Below are positions 7,902-16,211 of a stretch of 60,000 nt of DNA, one piece after another. Position numbers and translations under genes: made by a program. Every line of letters begins with the position of its first letter. Positions within the stretch are counted from its first letter, which is position 1. A model generated the notes under the pieces. It was not told the origin of the DNA. It did no database searches and saw nothing but the letters and a program-made list of their open reading frames with translations. Source of the DNA: Gracilaria domingensis (taxonomy: Eukaryota > Rhodophyta > Florideophyceae > Gracilariales > Gracilariaceae); the NCBI GenBank assembly GCA_022539475.1, contig VCMS01000327.1:1-60000 (forward strand), given 5' to 3'.

Positions 7902-10628
7902 TTAGGAGGCCTTGGAGGACCCACGGCCACGTCCGCGTCCACGACTGGTTCCACGACCGCGACCACGTCCACGGGAGGTCCCGCGAGATGAAGCGGAACC
8001 TCCACGACCAGAGGACACCGACATAGGTCCGGCGGAGCTTCCGCCCCCGCCGCTAGCCGCGCTCGGTGGCGCACCACCACTTGGTAAGGGAGCAGAAGTA
8101 CCAGCAGGTCCCGCAGGGGTACCGCTGCTGACTACCGGCATGGTATTCGCAGGACCAGTGGGTGGATGGAAGGAAGGCGGTAAGCTAGACGGAGGGATGC
8201 CACCAGAGGTCGGAGGAGCAAGACCACTAGACGGCCCTGCACCGGGGGTCAGACCAGTAGGCGGCCTAGGAGCACCGGACGTCGGCGGAAGCGGAGCCGA
8301 ACGGAAACCAGTTGAGAAACCACTTGGTGCTCCTGTCCCAGTACTTGCTGGAGGAAGAGGAACGTTGTGAGGACCAAGCGGAGTATGGAAAGGGGCCGAA
8401 GAATCACCACCAGGAGGTCCACCAGGGAGTTGATACGTACCAAGGCCACCAAAGCCTACCATTGGGGTCGCAGGTTGCTGTGACGCAGGAGCGTACGGGT
8501 TGAAACTTTCCACCGGGGGTCGATGTAACGGCGCGTGGCCTTCCACAAGGTTGCTCAACTGACCAACATAGGCTGTCACCTCACGGTAGAGATTGCGCTG
8601 GAAGTAGTCGCGGAACTGTCGCAGCTCAGAAGTGCGCCGCTCGTGGTGAGCAACCACGGGGAGCAAGTTGGTAAGAGTATCCACAGCGGTGAGGATGTCA
8701 TTTGGACCAGGACGGTTGAAGTGCACCATCGAGGCGTGGTTGAGACGAGCCAGAGCGCTCCGTATCGCGCCACTATCACCACCAGGGGGCACCGGATTCA
8801 CCGGAAGCGACTGGAAACCAACCCGAAGAGGCCCCTGGGCAGCCCGTCCGGGAGGGTGAGCAGCCGCCTGAGGGTTCGCCGGACCACTTGGAACAGGCGC
8901 AGCCACGCTGGTCGGAGGAGTAGCCTGTACAGGTGCCGACGGAGGCAATGCGGGGGACTCATAGTTCTCGGCAGCCACCATCACGGTATCGTCATTACCA
9001 AATGGGTCTTCGCCAGCCATGTGCTGCTGTGGGAGAGGCACGATGCTATGAACCTCCGGGTCGTAGACATCCCAACCCTGTTCAGGCCCCCAATTGTAGT
9101 TACTTACCGCAGTGAGGTAACCATCCAACTGCTGCGCAGTATATTTGGTGCCCTCCACGATGTTGGAGAGCCCCATGGCACGAATGTCGCCGACCACATC
9201 GTTGGGAATGTTGAAGATACGACCAACTGGTTGAGTTCCGCTGATCCCGACAGACTTGTCAGGGCAACGCGTGTCCCAAGTCACACCTTCCACGGAAGCC
9301 TGAAGGGCGAGGATAGCCACCATGACGGCCCACTCGCTGCGTGCGACCGACCAAACGGCATATGCGTTGTTCCTATCGAGGGAGATGCTACTACCAAAGT
9401 ACGCAAGGACCGGCGGGGTCGGCACTTCCAGCCACTGGCATACTTCATAGTGGTCCCACCAAGAGGGTCGATTGACATACCATGCCCGGCGGTTCTGGTC
9501 GCTCTGCGACCAATACTCAACGTTGTGGAACAGGAACATGGTCCTCGTACGGTTGTTACGGTGACGAACACGGCTCTCAGCCATCGCATCGGTCGCCCAC
9601 CTCCCACGGTCGGTCCAATAGTTGGTATCTAAAGGGCGCTCGAACGCGACGTAATCCAGATCGACCTCGATATGGGTAGCAGGTTCGTCCAAGCGGTGAA
9701 GGATATCGACCAAACGGCGAAAGTAGTGGACCTCCCCATCGCAGCGGATGAAGGGGAGATCCGACGGTATGGCCACGGGGATATAGTACAGGAACTTCGT
9801 GTGCCGCTGCCGCGCATGGAAACACTGTTGTCGACCGAACCGGCTCTGCTTCTCGCCCTTGCGTGGAGGAGGAGGCGCCATAGGCACCGCCTCCAAGCGG
9901 CGACAATCCCAACGAGCAATCGTAGTATACTGCTGCAGACTCATGTGGCGAAACCGCAAGGGGCAGAAGGAGGAACTGATGTGGAAAGGCCAGTTCCCCA
10001 GAGCGACCAACTCGGTAGAGACATCAGCAAATCGCGCACCATAGTGGGCATGCGGCTGCCCGTGCGTCCTGTTAAGGTCATGAGGATTCAGCTGTTGAGC
10101 TTCCACCGTACCAGCGACCGCAAGAGGGTTGACGCTGCTCGGACCGGCGGCGGCCGCATAAGGATCATACCCACCGCGACCGTACGGATCTTGACGAGCG
10201 CGTGTACTCGACCGCGTGTTGGGTTTGAAGATGCCACCGCCACGGCCGCGCGCCACCCCAGGGGTTTTGCCGGACATCCTCGACCGGGCGACAGCGGTTT
10301 CGCGAACCGAGCGGGTGGCTTCAGATGAGGGGGAAACTTCAGAAGCGGAATATCCCTTTATAGGGTCGTAGTGCGGCTCATCCAGTACCAATTGGTTGGC
10401 CACCACGGGGGCCTCAGCGCCCGATGGAATGGACACGGGTGTACCGGCCTGGCATGGCAGATAGAGCTGCGAAGGTTCAACCGTGTGGTAACTCGACTGA
10501 AGCGGCGCTGCTTCGTCCCCGTGATCTACCATATTGGAAGGAGAGGGAGCGGTAGTCTCTTCAGTTTCGTCTTCACGGCGTTCGAACGTCATTGACCACC
10601 CCGTTGGGGAGGCTGGTCGTTCACCCAT
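7902..10628 (-). CDS. Antisense-ORF protein of element A (908 aa, unknown function)
   Basis: A long uninterrupted gene on the strand opposite to gag-pol, between pol and the 3' LTR. The frame is open up to 10679, but the first ATG in it is at 10628 (MGERPASPTGWSM). Layout: an acidic/Thr-rich N-terminus, a basic stretch with SRMSGKTPGVARGRGGG, an aromatic-rich core of about 350 residues (roughly 9050-10050), a long Pro/Gly/Ser-rich tail, and a C-terminal RGG-type box (SRGRGRGRGTSRGRGRGRG) just before the stop. The core shares EVC...EVPTPPVLAYFGSS and VWSV..SEWA with the antisense protein of element C (EVC...ELPPCLTYVGS, WWSV...EWE), in the same order and spacing. RGG boxes usually bind RNA or G-rich nucleic acid. 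I recognise no known domain. The mature mRNA, promoter and any introns are unknown. Confidence 0.82.
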   Translation of the reverse strand: MGERPASPTGWSMTFERREDETEETTAPSPSNMVDHGDEAAPLQSSYHTVEPSQLYLPCQAGTPVSIPSGAEAPVVANQLVLDEPHYDPIKGYSASEVSPSSEATRSVRETAVARSRMSGKTPGVARGRGGGIFKPNTRSSTRARQDPYGRGGYDPYAAAAGPSSVNPLAVAGTVEAQQLNPHDLNRTHGQPHAHYGARFADVSTELVALGNWPFHISSSFCPLRFRHMSLQQYTTIARWDCRRLEAVPMAPPPPRKGEKQSRFGRQQCFHARQRHTKFLYYIPVAIPSDLPFIRCDGEVHYFRRLVDILHRLDEPATHIEVDLDYVAFERPLDTNYWTDRGRWATDAMAESRVRHRNNRTRTMFLFHNVEYWSQSDQNRRAWYVNRPSWWDHYEVCQWLEVPTPPVLAYFGSSISLDRNNAYAVWSVARSEWAVMVAILALQASVEGVTWDTRCPDKSVGISGTQPVGRIFNIPNDVVGDIRAMGLSNIVEGTKYTAQQLDGYLTAVSNYNWGPEQGWDVYDPEVHSIVPLPQQHMAGEDPFGNDDTVMVAAENYESPALPPSAPVQATPPTSVAAPVPSGPANPQAAAHPPGRAAQGPLRVGFQSLPVNPVPPGGDSGAIRSALARLNHASMVHFNRPGPNDILTAVDTLTNLLPVVAHHERRTSELRQFRDYFQRNLYREVTAYVGQLSNLVEGHAPLHRPPVESFNPYAPASQQPATPMVGFGGLGTYQLPGGPPGGDSSAPFHTPLGPHNVPLPPASTGTGAPSGFSTGFRSAPLPPTSGAPRPPTGLTPGAGPSSGLAPPTSGGIPPSSLPPSFHPPTGPANTMPVVSSGTPAGPAGTSAPLPSGGAPPSAASGGGGSSAGPMSVSSGRGGSASSRGTSRGRGRGRGTSRGRGRGRGSSKAS

Positions 10629-11272
10629 GGGGTATGAAAGGAGCGGAATGGAGCGAGAGCGCGCCACGGAGGACACCAATTGGAAAGGGGAACACCACCA
10701 CTTGGATGACAGATGAGACCTGAGGGGTCACGGAGAACTCGCACGCTCGAGTGAGCTGACACACCGTGAAAATGACCAGATTGGTGCGCAAGCTGCACGA
10801 GTTTCGGGAACACGAGAAGTCACAACCACCACGAGGGGGCCGTGTGCCGATCGGTCGACAACTACGAACCCCACCGACGGGAAGCTCGAAACCAACTGGT
10901 AAGCCGGGACTAACCCGCCCAGGGGGAGGACGGACAGGGGAAGATGGAGTGGCGGACTCCTCCGGGAGGGACCGAAGAGGCGAAGACAACCACGTGGTAC
11001 CAGGCGCGCGACAAGATCAACCTGAATGGTCGCGGTTCGCGGTTTCGCGTTCCAATACCACGAGGGATGCAAGGTACGGTCGTACCTACCACAGGGGGTA
11101 CGGCGGCGTGGGTAATGGTGCTGCAGGGCATGTGGCGAGCCGCGCCGTGCACCGCGCCGTCTCCGCGTCATCGCGAGACGTGTTGTGCGCCAGGCGACGC
11201 GCGCCAACGACCGTTTGGCGAAAAGGCGGCAACCGCCGTGGGAACTTCGCAGCCACGGGGCGTGCCTGTCGG
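10629..11272. other. Non-coding region between antisense gene and 3' LTR of element A
   Basis: Overlapping opposite-strand ORFs here show no family resemblance and look like GC-rich noise. It holds four CCANNTGG octamers (10676, 10698, 10892, 10990). By position it is the promoter and 5' leader of the antisense gene. I see no clear TATA element. Confidence 0.4.
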
Positions 11273-11283
11273 TAGGAGGGGGG
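11273..11283 (+). other. 3' polypurine tract of element A
   Basis: TAGGAGGGGGG, two bases upstream of the right LTR (TGTAG at 11286). This is the expected plus-strand primer position for an LTR retrotransposon. It differs slightly from the two internal tracts of the same element. Confidence 0.8.
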
Positions 11284-11285
11284 TC

Positions 11286-11857
11286 TGTAGTATAGCTCGG
11301 CTAGATCAACGGGGGCTCTACAAGACCAAGTGGTGACGTCACGGGCTCCCGGGCACGTGTGCCTCCTGTACCACGTGGGACGCGCAAGCGCAGGCTTGGA
11401 CAAGACTAATTAGTTTATTCTCGTTAATTTAGAATTAATATTTACTAGGTAGTGTAGATATGTGGCCGGGGTGATGCACCACAAATGCACCTCCCGGGGG
11501 CCCACGTGGCGCTAGGCCCGTGAGAGCCGGAGGGGCGCTCGGGTGTACTAAACCCCCGAGACGCCAACCTCCCACACCAAATGGTAAAGTCAAGCACCAA
11601 CTAGGCTAATTTGACACCAGTTCGGTTCTACAGTCACCAATTGGTAAGTCTAGTAGTCCTCTAATAGTTTTGCTGACCTCGAGGGTTATACGTGCCTGCC
11701 GCACACCAGTGCAGGCGTATTTACCACTTGGTCACCGTGCACTATAGGCAACGGTAGGTGCTGCCGACCTATTAGGTGTCACGTGTTTCACTCCTCCGCC
11801 GGGTCGAGCCCACGCAGGGCTCCCCACTAGCAGCTCGCACCGATCGGCTATACCACA
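11286..11857 (+). repeat. Right LTR of element A
   Basis: 572 bp, starting TGTAGTATAG and ending CTATACCACA (inverted-repeat ends). It matches the left LTR closely after 690. It lacks the extra single bases found in the first 300 bp of the left copy, and its better terminal symmetry suggests that it is the correct sequence. Followed by CTTCC. Confidence 0.93.
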
Positions 11858-11862
11858 CTTCC
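11858..11862. repeat. Target-site duplication of element A (right copy, CTTCC)
   Basis: Identical to 459-463. It resumes the interrupted gag of element B. Confidence 0.92.
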
Positions 11863-13407
11863 GATGAAGTGGACGTTATCAGCGTCACCGACAGCGGTTT
11901 CACGTCGCAAAACCGACATCGATGGTGACGAACTCTCCGCGAGTAGCGCTTTCGAGCGGCGCTGCCCCGGGTTGCGGGCTCGATACGTCTCTCCTTTCGC
12001 CTGGGCGTAATTAACCAACTCTAGGTACGTCATTCGGCGTTTTTCCTCGCGTCGGCGAGCGACCAACGACCGAATGGTGGGGTCCAAACCATCAACAAAC
12101 ATGGTACACCGCTCCTGTGCGGAATACACATTACCACATCGGTGAAACGCTTTGTTCAACCGCGTTGAATAAACCGTTTCAGATTCTCCACTCTTCTGTC
12201 TAGTGTCGCGAACAGCAAGAGTAGCGCTGTAAATCGCGTTGGAAGTCGCGTACGACCTGAGAAGGTAGTTCACGGCTTCCGGCCAACACGTGACTCCTCC
12301 TTCCGAGGCTCTCGAGGTTCCTCGAACTGAGTTGTACTGATCTTCCGCAGTCCCTGTTAGGAAGTACGGCAGTGCCACATATGCCTGTGCTTCACTCATA
12401 CCGAGTATATCGGCCTCCTGGACGAACCTGGCAAGGAAATCCAAGATAAGGATAGGATCTGTCCCCGAGAACTTCCTTGTTTCAAGGGTAACATTCAACC
12501 TTCGAATGTAGTCCTTCACCTTACCGGTTCCTCGCGAGGAGCGATTCGAAGTAACATCCTCCAACCGATAATAGCGGTACGACAACAGCTTTGTGTAGAG
12601 CGGGTCCGTCGGCTTTAACTCTTTGAGTCCCAAGTGGCGCCGTCCTTTCACGCGTGATCTCATCACTGCCTGAGTAGACTGCGTCGCTTTCGACCGTGTC
12701 GAACGTGACCTATGACGGTTGTCATCACTATCAGATGAATCTGACGAACTGTCTTCAGTCATGCCGCTCGAGTCAGAGCGCGATGAATCCGAATCATAGT
12801 GAACTCGTTTTGGGTGTCGACGTTTCTGCTTCACCGAACGATGGTCTTCATCCGCAGATGGATTTCCTTGAGGAACCTGTGCGTCCACAGCTTCATCCAT
12901 ACGGATTGTATCCTCCAGCGTTTCCAAGCGCGAACGAATTCGACCGATATCGGTGCGCATTTCCTCGACAAATGCCCGGTACTCCGTGACGAAGACGTCT
13001 GGGGTACCCAGATTTTCCATAATGGAATTCACGTCCCTTCTCAGAAGACGTAAGTCTCCTGAGACATCCCTCACCTGGGCATTATCAACCTGCGTCCTCA
13101 ACGAGGTAACATCCTGTAGGAGTTCCACGTGAGCAGCGTGATTAATATCCAAGCGGGATTCCAACCTAGCCAACTCGGCTACGGTAGCAGCGTTAGGGTT
13201 AACCATGGATGGTGTCTCAACGACGGGTTGAGCAGAACCCACGTTTTCCTTAGGTGCTTCCGTAACTGAGCGCGTTCTCCGGGGGCGGGGTACGACCTCA
13301 AGAGGTTGCGCCTCATCTGGGATAGACCGGGACGTCGGTGCAACGGGTGGAACCGCAGCTGACGACCGCGCTGAACCAGCTCGAGAACCTCGAGGCGGTT
13401 GCGGCAT
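11863..13407 (-). pseudogene. Element B gag, proximal half (capsid), interrupted by element A
   Basis: Starts at ATG 13407 (MPQPPRGSRAGSARSS). The frame is open further upstream to 13476 but has no earlier ATG. Layout: proline-rich N-terminus, a coiled-coil stretch (LESRLDINHAAHVELLQDV), a basic/Ser-Asp-rich region with SDSSRSDSSGMTEDSSSDSS, then the capsid. The capsid carries GGVTCWPEAVNYLLRSYAT and CGNVYSAQERCTMFVDGLDP, nearly the same as in the C and D gags. The frame is intact for about 515 codons and then runs into the LTR of element A at 11857. The rest is at 1-463. B therefore belongs to the same clade as C and D, while A is more distant. Confidence 0.88.
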
Positions 13408-13630
13408 ACTGGAAACCAGTAGGCAATCTGATCCAGATGATCCAGTTAAACTCGTACACGAGTCCCCAAAGAACAAGAAAACTCAATAAACCTTCTCGGT
13501 AAACCACCACGTCAGCGGTTCACGTTCAAAAGTTGTCAACCTCCAAAACTCTAAAGAGTCCCCTGATCGTTGTCAGAAAACGGTGATCCGTCAACAATCA
13601 AGTCAATTCCACGACAGTGACCTAAAACGG

Positions 13631-13648
13631 TTCTAGGTCGGGAGACCA
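13631..13648 (-). other. Primer-binding site of element B (tRNA-Tyr type)
   Basis: On the minus strand it reads TGGTCTCCCGACCTAGAA, identical to that of element A. It lies three bases inside the LTR edge at 13652 and about 220 bases upstream of the gag ATG. This fixes the orientation of element B and the end of its 5' LTR. Confidence 0.88.
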
Positions 13649-13651
13649 CTT

Positions 13652-14470
13652 TGTGGGGCAAACTCGGAAGAGTGAAACCCACCAGACTGTCCGAAGGTCC
13701 GCTCTCGTGAGAGATGGCAGACCAGTGACAGAGCCCTCTGTACCACCGTAACTCGGTTGTAAGGCCGAAGTGGCAACTGGCTATACCTACAGAGGTGATA
13801 GGCCACGTGGTGAGGAAACGATGAGAAACTCCAGAGATGGGGTGGTATCGGCAACGATGAAACACGACCAACGACAGGTGTAGTCCCGAGAGGGAAAGCA
13901 ACAGAAAACAACAACCAAACAACACCCACACGCGACGGGTAGGGCCTCCTCGGCACTGTGCCCGGAGCGGGGCGAGATCCTCCAACGGTAATGCACGGGT
14001 TTCCGTAAACACGGCAAAACTCTATACAGAGTCGGATCACTTCGTAATCTAGTCCTATACCTCCTCGGTACGACCCTCAGGTCCCGACATCAACGACAGA
14101 TGTTCCTCAAAGGTACCGAGAGGGTAGGACCACCGTAACCAGACGTGGCTATACTCGCGAGAGTGATAACCCACGTAGGCGGTTGGCGCCAGAGCCTCAC
14201 TCGTGTAGAGTCCACTCAGGAGAGCGCTACTCGACAAAGAGTTCACTTAGAAGTGCTCGGGTTGACTTTACAAAGGTGCTCGCGACGACGAGGTCGAGCT
14301 CACCTAAGTAGGTCTAAACTAACTATGTACACGTGGTGCACACCCGCAGGGGTCCGTACACGTGGCTAGCCCAGTGTCAGGCACCTCAGGTGCACTACCT
14401 ATTGTCCCGTAATATGCACACAAACGGCGGTGTAGTACACGCGTCTACCTAGCGGTATTGGCCAGCAATG
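13652..14470 (-). repeat. 5' LTR of element B (outer end unresolved)
   Basis: Begins (plus-strand view) with TGTGGGGC just outside the primer-binding site. No gene-like ORF occurs in this stretch. I cannot find a matching CCCCACA outer end. The segment probably stops near 14,470, where transposase coding sequence begins, and may be truncated there. A short similarity to the D LTR (GTTGCCAT followed by GG-rich sequence) occurs near 14,460-14,475 on the minus strand. Confidence 0.55.
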
Positions 14471-14480
14471 GCAACCCTGA

Positions 14481-15584
14481 TTACAGGTAACTGTGGGAAA
14501 GCCATTCCAAAAGTAACCGCCAAAATTGGGTCCAACTCATAACTCTTCGAGTGCATCCTCGTATCACTCCCCTGAGTATATGAGGCGCATCATCCTGATA
14601 ACCACGCAAAATGCGTTGCTCTACATCTACAACGGTTCGAATGTAGTCGTTGATATGTTTCAAAACCTCCGGCATATTTTCTTGGTCAACCGACCCATTC
14701 TCGCTCAGCAGAATGCGCGTCTGGCCAGGGCACCACTCTTGCTCTGACATCCAGTGAGGCATACCTCTTTCGTTCCGGAATTCTTCTTTGGGCAATGGTT
14801 CCAACCAGCTGGCCATTCTTTTTTTCCCTGACACAATGAGAAGCAAAGGTGCGATGTCACCTGCTGCAGACGCGCATATCCCGGCAGTGACGTGCTTTCC
14901 ATGATCTTTGATACCAAGACGCGTTCCTGACTTGCGTGAGTTAGAAGCAGTGTAGCATCGAATCTTCTTGCCGTACTCAGGGAGCACAGCAGTTTCGTCG
15001 AAATTCCATATCCTGTGCGGGTCAGTTAGCATGCCTGGATGTTTTTTTCGCAGCTTCTCAAGAACATCCTTCAAAGTCTTCACGTGCTGATAGTTTTCGG
15101 CAGCCAACCTTGCAACTGTAATGTTCTCAGCGCAACGAAATGTCATCTCGCGATTTCGAGCTCTGAACAAACGAATTGCATCGTCCGACGGTAAACCTTT
15201 CGCGTATTCCCGACGTCCATCAGCGGCTATTCGACCATGCAGTTTTTTCATCTGCTCATGTCCCACTGCAAAGCCGCGTTGAGCTGCGTAGATGCATTTC
15301 TCTACAATGAGAGTTTCTTCTGCTGGTTCTAGAACTGGTCTGCGGCCTGCGTGGTTTTGTACAGGATCCAACAGTTTGTTTAGATCAGATTTGTTGTTTG
15401 TTCTAAGTGTTTTGCGAATGCGGAAGGTGGTGGTTGTGGACAGTCCTGCGGAGGATGCAGCACTACGAACTGTATCGCCTCGTTGAAGAAGTTCAACAGC
15501 GGTTTTGCGCCTTGCTCGCTCTTCTTTTCGCTGTTTCAGTTGGCGCTTGTGCCTGATGGATTGTAGACGCATTGAGGGTGGCAT
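14481..15584 (-). pseudogene. pogo/Tigger-like DDE transposase, C-terminally truncated
   Basis: ATG 15584 (MPPSMRLQSIRHKRQ) is the first ATG; the frame is open a little further. There is an N-terminal helix-turn-helix region (VRSAASSAGLSTTTTFRIRK), then a CENP-B-like segment, and the DDE_1 catalytic start RIWNFDETAVLPEYGKK. A second acidic motif, GYQDDAPHI, lies where the family has its second Asp. The sequence then changes character (TQFWRLLLEWLSHSYL) and stops without the third catalytic region. At 368 codons it is shorter than a normal transposase, so it is probably inactive. It abuts the LTR of element B, so one of the two probably cut into the other. Confidence 0.75.
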
Positions 15585-15714
15585 TTTGAGACTTGCTGAT
15601 GCGTTCGCACTACACACTACGCTTCTACATCGTGGAGATTGGGTCTGTGGGTCTTTGAGGTGCTGAAGAAGGATGGTAAGATACGGCGACGGAGATCGAG
15701 ATTGTCATCTCAAT

Positions 15715-15760
15715 TCAAAGGCTGTTCCAAATTAAGCCATGTTCCAAATTAAGCCTTTGA
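15715..15760. repeat. Tandem 17-bp repeat within a short inverted repeat
   Basis: TGTTCCAAATTAAGCC occurs at 15723-15738 and again at 15740-15755. The pair is enclosed by TCAAAGGC (15715-15722) and its complement GCCTTTGA (15753-15760). It lies about 130 bp upstream of the transposase start and could be the transposon's terminal repeat region. I found no partner at the other end. Confidence 0.55.
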
Positions 15761-15803
15761 GAACGCTACCGTTGTACCTGTACTTTTTGATAGGGATATG
15801 CGG

Positions 15804-15836
15804 ATACCCTCAACAGGCATTGCCTATTGAGGGTAT
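15804..15836. repeat. 33-bp near-perfect palindrome
   Basis: ATACCCTCAA (15804-15813) is matched by TTGAGGGTAT (15827-15836). Inside are AGGCA and TGCCT around a single central T, with one C/A mismatch on each side. It lies in the otherwise gene-free stretch 15,585-16,211. Compare the 33-bp palindrome at 19802. Confidence 0.8.
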
Positions 15837-16211
15837 ACAACTCAAAAATACATCTTACTGCATTAGAGTATATTTAAAATATTTTCTAAATTGTCACACT
15901 TGTCACCGATTAATATACCATTGTTATTGACTGCTCAGCGCTGCTGAGTCTGCAGGTAATACTTTAAAAACACGTCATTCTTTAAAAGAATTGGAGAACC
16001 AAAATGGTTTATATCTAACTTCGGTCCCAACCTGCGTCGCCGTCGCCTCGAAGCAAGATTCTGCATCAGATTCTGGTGCAGCGCGCTTGACCGACAGAGA
16101 GATAAACATCTGCAACGATATCGGAAGCGAGACTGCAGGTCAAGAAGTGTCAAGAGGACCGACAGCTTTTCATGTGGTTTACATTCTACATTCCCATTAC
16201 GTTTTGGTACC

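Larger units (their letters stand above)
464..11857 (+). mobile_element. Element A: Ty3/gypsy chromodomain LTR retrotransposon with an antisense ORF
   Basis: Complete 11.4-kb element. Order: LTR (464-1052), tRNA-Tyr-type primer-binding site (1058), gag in several frames (1185-3448), -1 overlapping pol (to 7749) with protease, RT, RNase H, integrase and chromodomain, then an opposite-strand gene (7902-10628), a 3' polypurine tract (11273-11283) and LTR (11286-11857). It is bounded by the CTTCC duplication. From about 690 onward the LTRs differ by only two single-base indels, which suggests recent insertion. It lies inside gag of element B. Pol and the antisense ORF are uninterrupted over 4.3 and 2.7 kb; gag is broken up. 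It is far larger than a typical 5-7 kb gypsy element because of the extra gene and its flanks. Confidence 0.93.
464..11857. repeat. Dispersed palindromic octamer CCANNTGG, at least 48 copies in element A
   Basis: Counted by eye. Starts: 558, 699, 773, 833, 919, 1087, 1233, 1371, 1438, 1693, 1840, 1899, 2261, 2368, 2929, 3220, 3490, 3621, 3840, 4071, 4439, 4523, 5109, 5400, 5572, 5976, 6708, 6773, 6874, 7509, 7648, 7714, 8077, 8320, 8884, 8998, 9223, 10388, 10676, 10698, 10892, 10990, 11326, 11371, 11502, 11577, 11637, 11724. Chance expectation in 11.4 kb is about 3. Most are flanked as ACCA..TGGT. Near-matches such as CCAAACGG, CCAAGCGG and ACCAAAAGGT also recur. The octamer occurs in all reading frames, in non-coding parts and across the antisense gene, so it acts at DNA or RNA level rather than as a peptide repeat. 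It contains the CANNTG E-box core. Confidence 0.88.

Noticed and set aside
8535..9632. 365-codon plus-strand ORF opposite the antisense gene of element A
   Set aside because: It is the complement shadow of the longer minus-strand frame. Only the minus-strand translation has a relative (in element C).
773..11731. CCANNTGG array as a CRISPR or satellite-like tandem array
   Set aside because: Spacing is irregular (tens of bases to over 1 kb) and the sequence between copies is unrelated coding DNA, so it is a dispersed site, not an array of repeats.
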